64,000 bases of DNA, taken from the NCBI GenBank assembly GCA_944474755.1, contig OX104117.1, forward strand, positions 78,406,926 through 78,470,925, written 5' to 3'. A program made the position numbers and the translations under genes. This stretch comes from Limnoperna fortunei (taxonomy: Eukaryota > Mollusca > Bivalvia > Mytilida > Modiolidae). Positions within the stretch are counted from its first letter, which is position 1. Each line of letters begins with the position of its first letter. The notes beneath the pieces were generated by a model. It saw nothing but the letters and a program-made list of their open reading frames with translations. It was not told where the DNA came from and did not search any database. Positions 25,601 to 36,085 of the stretch are shown here, one piece after another.

Positions 25601-28600
25601 TCAATTCTGCTTTCGCATTTTAGACGTCAAAATTTGTTTTTTTACGATATCTGTGATAGTCATTCGATAATTAATGATAAGGTTTCACAGAGCTTCCCAG
25701 CGCGTCATCAGCTGGCGGACATGGGATGTGCTCTCGTTTTTGTTTGTTTTTTTTTTTGTTGGGGTTTGGGGGCGGTTCAGGTCAGATTAGAATTGCCGCG
25801 AACATAGTGACGTGTTTATAGAGTGTCACGCCCATTGCACTACAAGGATCTCTTTTGTAGTTTTCGAAAAGAAGTAAGATTAAAAAAAGAACATTTTCTG
25901 CCCATACCCATATTTTTCAAGTGGAATTCAAAATTTTTGCCCTTTTGGTCCATCTTTCTCTTTTGATTCAGGGGGCCTTGATGGCCAATCGGTTAGGCTC
26001 GTTTACTATTGATCACGTGGTCTGTCCACACTGAGGTTGCATGTTCGAGTCACACTGCTTGCAGGGTGCACTCGACCTAATTGAAAAGGAGCCAATTTTC
26101 CTACCGAAGGTCGGGGGTTTTCTCCATGGTACTCCGGCTTTCCCCCTATAAAAACTGGACGCAATGATATAGCTGAAAAATGCTGAAAGGGCGTTAAACA
26201 ATATTTAAACAAACAAACAAACAAATCTAATTGATTGATATTTAACTTATTCTCGTCATGAACAAAGCTGAAATACTCTCTCTGAAATAAAGCAAACATC
26301 CAATCAATCAATCAATGAAATAAGATATTGTTCAAATTTAATGACACTCTTGAAAAGGTTCTGTTTTATCGATTTGACTGTAATGACAATGTTAAAACCG
26401 ATCTTCATAGACCTAAAGAATTAATGACGTTTTGTTCAAAACATTACTATTTTGTACGCTTAAATGAAGTATTCGCATACAATTATTCCCGCAGATATGT
26501 CCTGCCTTAAAGAAATTTGCTTAATTATATAATAAAGAAAACAGTTTTTTTTTTAAATATGTTTATTCATGTTATTCTTCAGAACGAGATATTGTGTTAA
26601 CGATTGTTTTGAAAAATTGCGTTTTTTTATTATAAATGTTATTATAAATGCACATATAATATACAAATGACGCAGAATTCGTTTTATCTTTAAATTAATA
26701 ATTTATACGTATCCGTCAATCAACTGACCGATTTGTGCATATAATTAAATGACGGATTCATTGGACTGATCGCTGACGGTTACCAAGGTAATGACGGATT
26801 GATAATTTTTGACGGATGTTTTCATCATCAATCAGTCAGCGATCCGTCAGCGTTCCAAAATCCGTCATCAATCAGTTATCAATTAGTCAAAGTGTTGCGT
26901 TTACGGGTGCAAGTACTGTAATTAAACCGCCATTTGTTCTGAGAACAAATGAGATGGTCATTCCCTATGTTCCTCTAAAGTTAGGTGATGCTATGTGATT
27001 TTGTGTCTTGATATAGCACAAAATTTCAGTCATAAAAAAATAGTTATTAGAGTTACAAAAGTGGTCCCGAACAAAAAAATAGATGGTTGTTAAGGACTTC
27101 TATTCCGTTGCTAGGGAAAAAATGTCACTTCCTGTCATGCAGACATATTTCACTAAATTACATCATTCTGATTCTTAAAATATATGGTTTTCAAGGACTT
27201 TTTATAACGGTCGCCTTGTTGCTATTATATGACCTTGACCTATGACCTATGACCTTGGCTCAAATTGAAGCTCTTTTCCTACTGATCATGTTAAACCTAT
27301 ATGTTAACCATATTATCTCTAACTATTTTCAAATTTTCACCAAAACAAACGATAAAAAAAGACTCATCAAGGGCTGTAACTTGAAAACGGTTCATCGCAC
27401 AGCTTGGAACAACGTACCAAACAAAGGTCTCGATAAGAGGAGTATTTTTCCCATTTTTGTCTGCTTCTATCTTTTATGGTTCTTGCGATAAAGTGCTAGC
27501 AAGACATATGGTGACCTTTGACGTTGACTTTTGACCTTTGACCTTCACATTTTTAAATGTAATATATGTCACTTAGGATCAATGGTGGTGGTCCCAAGTC
27601 TCTAGGACTTAGTTAGAAATACAAGACGGTCTTTCCACTGTAATTATGACCCCAGAAAATGCCAATAATATTGCAAACTGTACTAAACACTTCATCGTGC
27701 CCTTTCACATTTTTAGAAATCGAAGTCACTGTTGATAACTCTAAAATACGATTGGACATTTTAGGTGAGTCATAGATAGTCTTTCATATTTCTGGATTTG
27801 ACTTTTTCCAAGACATGACAATGAGTAACTTGATGTGTGTCTAAAAGAGGCAGGCACTGCTTACTCGTACGGAGCACCTGATTTTACCCATGGTTTTTAT
27901 TAGGTTAGGGTTACTCATTTTCTGGTTTTGTGTTTTTAGTTTTTGTATTGCGCTGTCTATATATCCGGATTTGTAATTGTCCCTTGACTTCGGCTCTTGT
28001 TGTGTGGTCGTTTCCCTTTGCTATTTTTCTTTATAAGGTCCAAAGTTATTTTGTAAGGAGTTATGCCGCTTTGAAATGTAGGTGATTGCAATACAATTTG
28101 TCAGGCGTGTGAACGCTGCTGGGTGTGTTTTTACTTACTGCTTGGAGTTTGTATTTGACTCTAACCCTAATTGAACACGAGTGCGACTGCGACTACTACA
28201 GCTGCCTCTGTTAATACAAGCTTGAATCCGTTATATAGCTGAAAACAGTTTAAACAGCGTTAAAACCCATTGAAACAAACAAATAGACATTTAACAAACA
28301 GTTAAAATATTTATTTAATTGCAAAGAAACAATATGTGATGGGTGGGTCATTAGAACATTGTTCCTTTTTGTTGTTAATGTGATAGATGGCTACAAACAG
28401 GACAAGAAAAATTCTTGCGTATAAAATATTATCAATTATACCAAGATTATACAATTTCTTTCAATATTCAAGACTAAAGTATAATTTTTAACTTCCCTCC
28501 CAAGAAATAGATAATTCAATTTACTGTTAATATTTTGAGTTAACAAAATTCATAGTTAATATTTTAATCATTTATAGGGTATAGTTTTATGCATACCTGG

Positions 28601-28897
28601 AAGCTGGGAAATATTTAGGTAGGTCCATCTGAGAACGTCGTGTCTGCGAATATCGGTCCAGAAATATGTTGCATTTGATTCTATCATTGATAATGTTGTT
28701 TTTTCAATAACACTAGAGTTACGAATACCATTACATCCCGTGTATCGTTCTAAAAGGGTAGAGGCGTCCTCAAAAGTAATTCTTTCTCGAGAATTGAATA
28801 TGACTGCAAATAGTGACAAAATAATGAGAAAATTCAGCTTATTCTACAGTATATACGTGCGCGTCAATATACCAGGGACATTTAAAATGACCAACAT
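22495..28897 (-). CDS. L4: small secreted CTLD protein (three exons, tentative)
   Basis: Exons 28897-28873 (MLVILNVP), 28803-28597 and 22676-22495 join in phase 1 each time and give 414 nt, 137 residues plus stop. The product has a CTLD pattern: 'ITFEDASTLLE', Cys32, 'YFWTDIRRHDVLRWTY', then 'KTTCLTI', 'LPCCVD' and 'FVCSM', which are the four conserved cysteines plus one extra. About 140 residues is the usual size of a single-CTLD secreted lectin. It has no WSC cassette, so it shows the ancestral exon pair. The 5.9-kb intron carries a foldback transposon and SINEs. The first exon is the weakest call: short, poor start context, thin signal peptide. The gene would start only 300 bp after the end of L2 on the same strand. 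Confidence 0.5.
23610..23850 (-). mobile_element. tRNA-derived SINE, near full length
   Basis: The tail 'tgctgaaagtggtcttaaacacc' and the mid part 'accgaaggtcggagattttc' are on the minus strand, with a B box 'GGTTCGAGTTTC' and a degenerate A box near 23840. Old copy inside the L4 intron. Confidence 0.75.
24440..24960. repeat. Diverged direct repeat inside the foldback element
   Basis: The block 'aaagttataaatgatataaatggaaat...gtctcgtattttgtcttgcgaattttttaaagcgga' at 24485-24705 recurs at 24715-24925 with about 80-85 % similarity by eye. It is an internal tandem duplication of the element. Confidence 0.7.
25285..25540. repeat. Second direct repeat inside the foldback element
   Basis: 'gtgccacgattcttaacaattccggtgtataatact' at 25285 returns as 'gtgccacaattcctaagaattctgctgtataatact' at about 25424, and both are followed by similar 'gaatttacat...ctcaaat...aagaataaac' segments. 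Confidence 0.65.
25970..26225 (+). mobile_element. Full-length bivalve tRNA-derived SINE
   Basis: A-box-like 'tggccaatcggttaggc', B box 'GTTCGAGTC', the middle 'cctaccgaaggtcgggggttttctcc' and the tail 'aactggacgcaatgatatagctgaaaaatgctgaaagggcgttaaac' occur in the canonical order, followed by an (aaac)n end. This is the best reference copy in the window. Confidence 0.85.
27180..27560 (+). repeat. Interspersed repeat rich in TGACCT
   Basis: Contains 'tgaccttgacctatgacctatgaccttgg' at 27231-27260 and 'gacctttgacgttgacttttgacctttgacctt' at 27510-27543. Similar motifs occur at 37320-37460. Probably part of a dispersed repeat; the motif equals nuclear-receptor half-sites, but function is not implied. 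Confidence 0.45.
27840..28035 (+). mobile_element. Retroelement 3' tail, plus-strand copy
   Basis: 'gaggcaggcactgcttactcgtacggagcacctgattttacccatggttttta' and 'tgtccctttgacttcggctcttgtt'-like sequence are the reverse complement of the tails at 13.3-13.5 and 31.05-31.23 kb. No RT frame is attached. Confidence 0.55.
28225..28292 (+). mobile_element. SINE 3' end fragment
   Basis: 'gttatatagctgaaaacagtttaaacagcgttaaaacc' followed by 'aaacaaacaaa' matches the last part of the SINE only. Confidence 0.45.
28597..28803 (-). CDS. L4 exon: CTLD N-terminal half
   Basis: 207 nt between TATTTGCAG|TCATATTC and CTTCCAG|GTATGC, phase 1 to 1. Encodes 'ERITFEDASTLLERYTGCNG', then 'SVIEKTTLSMIESNATYFW' and 'TDIRRHDVLRWTY'. 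The F-x-x-A start, first cysteine and W core are in CTLD order. Confidence 0.6.
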
Positions 28898-29070
28898 AAA
28901 AAATATGAACTCGACTGCAAGAGTTTCATCTGTAATTTCGAATAAGAAAGATCCAAATTTTATAGTAAACAAATTAATGATTATTTTGCGCAATAACTCA
29001 TATCATGTTTTGTAGCGTTATTACGAAACATACTTGTCAAAGATGTAGTTTTGTAAACTTTTTTAAAACA

Positions 29071-29076
29071 TTTATT
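29071..29076 (-). terminator. Poly(A) signal AATAAA downstream of L2
   Basis: AATAAA on the minus strand, 120 nt after the L2 stop at 29196, inside 'tattaaataaatgtttt'. Well placed to end the L2 transcript before L4 begins at about 28.9 kb. Confidence 0.5.
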
Positions 29077-29195
29077 TAATATATAATCTGCTTCTAATTG
29101 TTGTAGGTATTTCCATGAATGGCTTCATAAGAATTATTTAAAATGAGACGTGATTCAGAATGCCATGAATGCACGATGTGTTAGTATTATATAGA

Positions 29196-29338
29196 TTAAA
29201 CGACTGCCCCCATCTTTACGTAGGCACAATACATGAATTTCTTCAAGCAATCATCTGATTGATACTCCCATGAGTTATTCGATTTCATCAAAACAATGCA
29301 ATTGCGAGAAAGGTCGCTTTCAAATTGAGGTCTTAAGT
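29196..29338 (-). CDS. L2 exon 5: CTLD C-terminal half and stop
   Basis: Acceptor TTTGGTAG|ACTTAAG, phase 1, 143 nt to TAA. Encodes 'DLRPQFESDLSRNCIVLMKS', then 'SWEYQSDDC' and 'FMYCAY', a textbook CTLD ending. Seven further residues precede the stop. A GTAAAG just after 'YCAY' could be an alternative donor, but it would leave phase 0, unlike the paralogues. Confidence 0.7.
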
Positions 29339-32300
29339 CTACCAAAAATAATAACAGTAATACAAAAGTATGCCGTTTTTGAAGATTAAAAGCTAACTCT
29401 GGTCTGTTGCAACACCTAATATGAAATAATGAATGGTGATATTTTGCGTAAGTATTGATTAAATAGTACAAATTATTTTATGAAACACACTGAGTACATT
29501 ATTTTGCTTCGAACTAAAAGAAGCATGCATAGTGGCTACTAATTAATAATAAGTTACAAGTAGAAGTTACTTGTTTCAATAAAATTAAATTATAAGTACT
29601 GTTGAAAATAATAAGAAAATTACAATACCAAAGAAATGCGCATAAATTCCAAAATAACTTTGGTCATCATCTGACCCACATGTGTTATTCGAATATGGAT
29701 GGGGACATGGCATTTTGCAGTTAGTCTCTTCGGCAAACAATCCGTAACCATTGAATGTAGTGAAACAAATGCATGTGGTTCCCTGTTAATTGTAAAATTA
29801 ACAATTTTATGGCCAAACAATACTTATTCAATTTGTTTTATTTTTATAACATTTGAAACCATTTTCTTTGGCGCGTTACAATATGTACGTCTATTCAAAA
29901 CTTGTCAGTTCTCAGTTACGCCTCATACCAAACCATAAAAAGCTTTTGTCATTAAAATAAACCAAACATGAAAAAAATCTGGATAGAGCAGTTTAACATC
30001 CATATCATCAACACTTTCAATAGCCTAAACAGTTGTTTTATTGTCTACATTATTTCATGCTGATATTTTCTCACCTTAAGTCCAAAATAGTGCGTATTGC
30101 TACACATCAGAGAGCATTGATGAGGTGAGTTGCTGCTTAAAACATGTTTGTTGCTCGAATTATCAAGGTCGTGACTATTGTTCCAGTAACAACCTTATTA
30201 TAAAAAAGCAAAGTCTCATCAACCATGAATTTATCTGTACATCTATACAGTATACATACTAAGAACAAGTTAACAAGAAATTAATACAGGTTTAAAATAG
30301 AAAAATGGAAATAGCCAGACAAAGATCGGGAAGTTTGATTGTCACTGAAAAATGTAGGGCTCCGCAAATGCAAGTCATAATATGTGTGGATCTAATGCAT
30401 AGCTTGTTATACGTTCATGTGTACGTAACAAAAGTGATTAAGACGAATATCTTAAAATAATACTAAAACTATTCCAAAAAAATAAATCTAAAATTAAAAC
30501 ATGTAAAAAATTATAAGTTAACAACAAAATAATAAACTAAAATAAAGAAAGCAAGAAGTTGACACTTTGTACAGTTGAAATCTCAAAAACCTTTTAAGAA
30601 ATAAAACATTTGTCGACAAGATACAGTGATGTAATCAAATTAACATGGTAAACGCGGAGACGAATTTTTAAGCAGTAAGGTATCTGATTACAGCTTTTTT
30701 CGAGCTTGGGATTATCTATGTATCACAACACATCTTTTTTGTGAAGTTATAAAGCGGACAGGATTGGAACGGAAGAACAAACAGATCAACAGACGAATCA
30801 CGACAGGGTGTCAAATATATGTCATAGGAAAGCAAACACAAAATATGACCCTAAAAACTGCAAAGTAGACACACTAAAGAAAGCTCATATATGAGAAGCC
30901 GATAAAAAGTCCTATTAAAAGGGCACACTTTTTACCTACTCAAATGTTGCCCTCTTTGACCCCCACACACCTTAATTATGTTCAAATTTGACCTTATTTG
31001 ATAACAAAAAAATAGGAACATTATAAAAAATTGCACGAAACTTAAAACACTAGAAAATAGCAAGAAAACCGACCGAAGAACAAGGAACCGTTATAAATCC
31101 GGATATAAATAAACACAACACAAAAACCAAAGACATAAAACACAGACAGAGATTAACCCGAACCCAATAAAAATCATGAGTGCACTCAGGTGCTACGGAC
31201 GAGTAAGCAGTGCCTGCCTCTAATTAGACATCCGTCGAGTTACTCATTGTCTTGTCTAGGGAAAAGTCAAATCCAGGAATAGGAAACACTACCTGTGACT
31301 CAGCGAAAATGTCAGATCGTATTTGAGACACTAATTTCCCACCTCTAATTGGACACCCTTCGAGTTACCCACTGTCATGTCCAGGGAAAAGTCAAATCCA
31401 AGAATAGGAAACACTACCTATGGCTAAGCGAAAATGTCAGATCGTATATGAAACATCGATTTCCCATTTAGTCGACCATAGAACTTCTGGAGAGATAACA
31501 TCAACCTAGGAACAACAAACCCTTATTTGATTAGTTTAGCAGTCAACAGCAGTGATCGGTCTAGAAAATTAGAATACCGATCGCAGCATCTAGAATAACG
31601 GATAAGTTGTGAAATGTACACACCATACGCTGGAGCTGCTGGAATGTTACTGTCGATAAACGGGAAGTTGACAATTGGAAAGTTGAAGTCATCACGTTTG
31701 TCGTAGAGTCTAGTTTGTAGTTTTCCTGAGTCTATTTCTAGAAGTAGGCCTGAGTAAGAGACTGACCTTAGTGTATTGGTGGTGTCTTTTATTTCAAGCT
31801 CGTTAGGGCGAATTGAATGTAAATAGTTACCAAATTGTTGAGGGACAAAACATCATCTATATAGCGAAATGTTAAATTAAAGGTCTGGGCCAGTGTCTTT
31901 TATTTCTTCTTCAGTAGGCCTTCTAGGAATTCAGCCAAATAAAAGTACAAAAACAGGTCGGAGAGGAGCACAACTAGTACCCATTGGAATAACAAGTCTG
32001 TTGAAAAACAGTGTCCTCCAAACATGACGAATATGTCAATCAGAAAATGTAACATGTGACAGATTAGGCCTTCAGTATATTTAGTATTAGATTTAGAGTC
32101 ATTGATGACGAAGTAAGTTCTGTCAGTACTAACTACTAGGTATTTATATCGTCTCTTTCCGTTTTTTGTTTAAAAGGCAGCGTTTTATAAGATCTTTAAG
32201 CCTGGTTTTAAGTTGCGTATAGGGATGTCCATATACAGTGTCGAAGAATCAAATGTTTTAATGCTGTTACAATTGGAAAGAGAACTAGACCTCAATATGT

Positions 32301-34194
32301 CTATCAAGTCTTTTAAGTTGTTTAATATCTACATATGTATCCGCTGTATTTTTGAAGTCCCGTTTTTACTGTTGTTAAAATAGTGATCAGGAGTTGCTAT
32401 ATTGTTTTGGTAGTGCACGATCCTGCAATGAAACGCTGTTTGTATGGATTTTTGTGAAATTTTGGAATCCAATACAATAAGGGGAGACCACCATCTTCGA
32501 CTTTGGTTGAATATTGAGATCAAAGGACTTCTTAGTAAACAAAACCATAAAGAAAATGACAAACATAATCAACACTCATTTTTTATTTCTCTTAGGAACT
32601 GTTTTAGTCAAATATGAAAACAATCCCCCAGCTGATCAAAAATTTGAAAACAAGCCGCCTGCAGTCAGACGACACAATGATACAATCACAAACAGTTTGC
32701 GATTAAATGATGTACAGCATCAAAACGTGATCTCTACAGGCAACAACTCGAGTCGCGCATGCTGCGTGGAAACGATAACATTTTAATATTCGCAAACTAC
32801 AATGTACGATTTATCTTTCTGAACTCACAGAACGACAATAAAGTGGTAATCCCACTTCGGTCGATTCCTTAGTCTTTCACAGCACACCTAGAAAGAAGCT
32901 ACAAGATCCATTTCACAAACTCGTAATAGAAAGAAAAATCAAGAAATGTGAAAGCTACTAATGGCATGAGTATTCTTTTTTTGTTGGAATGAGTTTCATC
33001 GGCAATTTCAACCATTTTTAATTATACGTGATGACGTCCAGTTTTATGTGCAGAAAGCCGCACTAACAACTATAAACTATAAACATTAAAAAGCTGACAT
33101 TATCTGAAGTAAGGAGCAAACCTTATGGTTTCGTTAGAAATGTGCGAACATAATAAATAGCAGATTTTAAGCACGAACAAATTTTAACGATTCATAACTG
33201 CAATTTACCTTCATATGCCAACCAGTGTGAAGTAACAGATATCCATTCGTGTTCCTTGTTTGTAGGACTATTTAATTTGGCGTGTGTAGCCAATGTACAA
33301 TAACCTGTACTGTCGAACCAGTGTTGCGATGTGTATTCTAAAAGGAACACTAAAATGTTATTGATTTCAAATCATGCATCTTATATACCCTCTGCAACAT
33401 ATTTTCTGATATCAGTAGATTAACATGATATGAACAAATAAACCATGACTTACATGTAGTCTAAAATTTTAGTATTACTTGTCAGGGTAAACACTTTAAT
33501 GTATCTGTTGCACTATATATCCATACAGAAGTAACATATATTGAATAAAAATTTAAGGGGTGTCAAACCTGAGATCTCTAAATTACCAGCCCGCTCTACA
33601 ATTATGCGATTTTGACTGAATTGAACAAACAATGTCCTTTAAATTCATGATATTAGAAAACGCTGATAGATCGGTTGTGAACAAGACAGGTAATTTATAT
33701 TTGGTATTCTTCATTTTGTACAATAGTTTTCAAATAGTTTTTCGGTGATGTTTTGACAGTGTCAACGAAATAAAGAAAACTGTTCCCGACAGAGAAGTTG
33801 ATAATAGTTTAATAAAATATTCTGTATAAGTCTTACCTCCACCTTGACTACGGGCCACAATACATTGCAATAGGGCTGTATTTGACTTTTATATCTATAG
33901 TCGTCAGAAGTCAAGTCGGCGTAAAGACCGTTTAAACAATGAAAGATGTAATAAACCCACATTTATTAAAAGTTAAGGTTTTACTTTTATGTACGAAACA
34001 TGAATAAATATGAGCATTTTTTTTCCAACGCACATCTATTCTGCATTTTTAAACTTTTTTGTCTCACTATGTGCGTATATATTATGCCAACCAAGCGTAA
34101 TAAATAAACTGTAAGAAATAATGCAAATATCATAATATTTTTACAAACCTATTCCATAAAACAACAACATAAACCATACATGTTGAACAGCCAT
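29196..34194 (-). CDS. L2: complete secreted CTLD with a WSC domain inserted
   Basis: Five exons: 34194-34149, 33337-33209, 30193-30075, 29782-29629 and 29338-29196. They total 591 nt, 196 residues plus stop, with every junction in frame. Residues 1-15 (MAVQHVWFMLLFYGI) form a signal peptide, and the start context AAGATGG is good. Cys29 and 'HEWISVTSHW' (45-54) open a CTLD. Residues 59-149 form a WSC domain with eight cysteines (60, 85, 89, 102, 104, 120, 124, 133). Cys163, Cys180 and Cys187 with 'NCIVLMK' and 'W173' then complete the CTLD. There is no membrane segment, so the protein is probably secreted into haemolymph or mucus and may bind glycans (inferred from both folds). No EPN/QPD-type calcium-site triplet is visible. 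A relic retroelement occupies intron 2. Confidence 0.75.
29629..29782 (-). CDS. L2 exon 4: WSC second half
   Basis: 154 nt, phase 0 to 1, between TTAACAG|GGAACC and TTCTTTG|GTATTG. Encodes 'GTTCICFTTFNGYGLF', 'NCKMPCPHP' and 'NTCGSD...YFGIYAHFF'. Confidence 0.75.
30075..30193 (-). CDS. L2 exon 3: WSC first half
   Basis: 119 nt, phase 1 to 0, between TAATAAG|GTTGTTACTGG and ACTTAAG|GTGAGA. Encodes 'GCYWNNSHDLDNSSN' and 'HQCSLMCSNTHYFGLK'. Carries two possible N-glycosylation sites (NNS, NSS). Confidence 0.7.
31050..32475 (-). pseudogene. Degraded retroelement reverse transcriptase in L2 intron 2
   Basis: Across several frames the minus strand reads 'LKDLIKRCF', 'KYLVVSTDRTYFVIN', 'FLIDIFVMFGGH', 'FNLTFRYIDDVLSLNN' (catalytic YIDD box), 'LQTRLYDKRDDFNFPIVNF' and 'AAPAYGVYISQLIRYSR'. 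I recall these as widespread in bivalve genomes, in elements I link to the Penelope group. Numerous frameshifts and stops mean it is inactive. Part of the end (31200-31320) is duplicated at 31335-31450. The tail matches fragments at 13.3, 20.1, 21.5 and 27.9 kb. Confidence 0.75.
32990..33062 (-). mobile_element. SINE tail fragment
   Basis: Minus-strand remnant with 'ctggacgtcatcacgtataatt' and 'gttgaaattgccgatgaaac', diverged from the tail consensus. Lies in L2 intron 2. Confidence 0.4.
33209..33337 (-). CDS. L2 exon 2: CTLD N-terminal half
   Basis: 129 nt, phase 1 to 1, between TTCCTTTTAG|AATACACATC and TATGAAG|GTAAAT. Encodes EYTSQHWFDSTGYCTLATHA then 'KEHEWISVTSHWLAYE'. The strong polypyrimidine acceptor joins directly to the signal-peptide exon. 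Confidence 0.7.
34149..34194 (-). CDS. L2 exon 1: start codon and signal peptide
   Basis: ATG at 34194 in context AATCAAGATGG. 15 codons plus one base to GGAATAG|GTTTGT. Encodes MAVQHVWFMLLFYGI. This frame is chosen over the longer overlapping open frame at 34349-34149 because it has start context, a hydrophobic core and matching phase. Confidence 0.65.
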
Positions 34195-34820
34195 CTTGAT
34201 TTAGAGTTTCCTGTAATTGACATTTCCTTGTATACACTTAAGCTGATAGGGAAACAAATGTATGTAATAACCATGAAATCAATTAAAACTGCATTTATAA
34301 AATTGACAAATTCGTGGAAAAGGGTAGTTTTCAAAGAAAATGTGAACAAGTGTAGATAAGGAAAAAGGTACGAAATGATAGACTACCAGTACATTAATTT
34401 TAACCCATGTCGTTTAGAATGTTTAACATAACAAAGATGCACCTTGCTTTACAAAGAACGTTGCAGAAAGATTGGTTGATTTTTTATTACTTGAGCATTG
34501 TTTATGGGGACAGCAAATCACACAAGGGGTCAAAACGCTACACCCTACACCATGAGTTACATCAATGATTAAGGTCTTTACGAAATAAGACTAGTCTACC
34601 TATGTGATTCTGCATGTACATGTAATCAAGTTGTTGAAAACACAAAAATAATGTGTAATGTTAGGCTTATTTAAATATCCAATAAATAGACAAAATTTCT
34701 ATCACGAGTAAAAGTTCACACGGGCTTTCCCAAAAGTAGCTATTTCTTCCGCAAACCAACTGTCACATCGCTATGTCCTATCGACTCTCCCTTGTTTTAG
34801 ACTCAGTTGTCTCTGACATC

Positions 34821-34907
34821 CAATCAGAACGCAGGAAAAACAAGAACGTCAAACAAGAACGTTGTTATGCTTCCATAACAACGTTCCTGTTTCTGGCGTT
34901 TTGATTG
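34821..34907. repeat. Imperfect palindrome with 'aacgttgttatg' core
   Basis: 'caagaacgttgttatgc' pairs with the following 'ccataacaacgttcctg' around a short loop. The outer 'caatcagaacgc' pairs with 'gcgttttgattg'. The left arm has an extra 'acgtcaaacaag' block. Likely a hairpin MITE upstream of L2. Confidence 0.7.
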
Positions 34908-35769
34908 AATGACGCAGCAAGTACGGATGTGTGCGCGTGAGCAGTTTAAATGCAGATTAAAGTTTATATTACCAAACAATTCGTATAAATAAGCTACATA
35001 AAGTATTGCATTATTTTCAATACAGCAGCGTTTCTGGCTGTATAGCAGGAATATCGAATCATCGAATCACATTTGTCAATAAACCATTCAATTGTTCATC
35101 CAAAACTATTTGAGTTCCATCTACTTGTACGCATTTTGATGTATGGTATTATGGGAGTTGTTTTCCACGAATATTTCTAGAATAATTAGTTAGTTAGTTA
35201 CATTTTAATATAATTTTATTGGAAAACCAGCCAAGCATCCACTTTACTTAGTTTGGTATAGTTTAACTCAGTGATTTCAGTTATTTTTGTCAAAGAGAGC
35301 AATTTTTTAAATAATTTCATTAAGTTTTTTTATTGTATTTTTATATATAATACTATATTTTTTGACAAAAAGTTTAATTATTTTGACTACACTTCAAATG
35401 ACAAAAAATGTTTGCTTACAAATTTGCGAGCATAGGTGTTTTTATAGTAAGACAAAAAGAACAGAACATAACAGTGTTTTTGAAAAAAGGCAGAAAAAGC
35501 ACGTTTAAACGAAGCAAAGGGACAACAAAACAAACAGACAAACATAACACAAAAATCATAATGAATCTAGGTACTCCCACTAAATGCGTCGTACGTTAAA
35601 ATCACTAAAAAAAACCCTGTTCAAGTCTTAATCCGAAAAGAAGCAAAAGTGAAAAAGGAAAGTGGTTACTTGAACAAATAAATGGTCATTTATGGAAGAA
35701 ATATTGCGTAAGTTTCAACTAAGTTGTGATGGTGGCGTAAAATTTTCTTAGTGACAACTTTTTGCAAAT

Positions 35770-35955
35770 GTGACTCGGTGGCCGAGTGGTTAAGGTAGAA
35801 CGTCTACTATTATTCACGTGCTTTGTCAACACTGAGGTTGCAGGTTCAAGTCTCAATCTTAATTGGCAAAAATTGTCATTTTTCCTAGCGAAGATCTGGT
35901 GGTTCTCCGGCTTCATTACCAAATAAAACTGATGCAGCTTAGAACCATTTAAACA
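35770..35955 (+). mobile_element. Truncated tRNA-derived SINE
   Basis: Clear A box 'GTGGCCGAGTGGTTAAGG', then 'caacactgaggttgcaGGTTCAAGTC' (B box) and 'ctccggcttcattacc'. The last part is eroded ('actgatgcagcttagaaccatttaaac'). Confidence 0.75.
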
Positions 35956-36011
35956 AAACAAAATCTTTGCATTGTGAACCCTTGGTAAAGTAGATTTTTA
36001 TTAATAACAAT

Positions 36012-36085
36012 TTATCATGACGTCCAGATTTTTATGGGGGAAGAATGCTGAAGCTACCTGCGAAAAATAGCTATCGTTTGAGTTG
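36012..36085 (-). mobile_element. SINE middle-tail fragment
   Basis: 'catgacgtccagatttttatgggggaagaatgctgaagc' is the reverse of the conserved 'ccggcttcccccataaaaactggacgtcatg' block. No head or 3' end. Confidence 0.4.

Larger units (their letters stand above)
24133..26918. mobile_element. Foldback-type DNA transposon, 2.8 kb, TA target duplication
   Basis: Left end CAGTACTT..AAACGCAACACTTT (24133-24164) is repeated inverted at the right end (26887-26918), with TA directly outside both ends. Inside each end lies an array of 'ATCCGTCA/TGACGGAT' units that can pair within and between ends. The interior holds two direct-repeat pairs (24440-24960 and 25290-25540) and an inserted SINE. I see no transposase ORF, so it is a non-autonomous element. 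TA duplication suggests mobilisation by a Tc1/mariner-like or similar enzyme, which is inference. Confidence 0.75.

Noticed and set aside
33762..33962. 66-codon minus frame that resembled a cysteine-containing exon of L2
   Set aside because: Its donor leaves phase 0, while the L2 signal-peptide exon and CTLD exon already join directly in phase 1.
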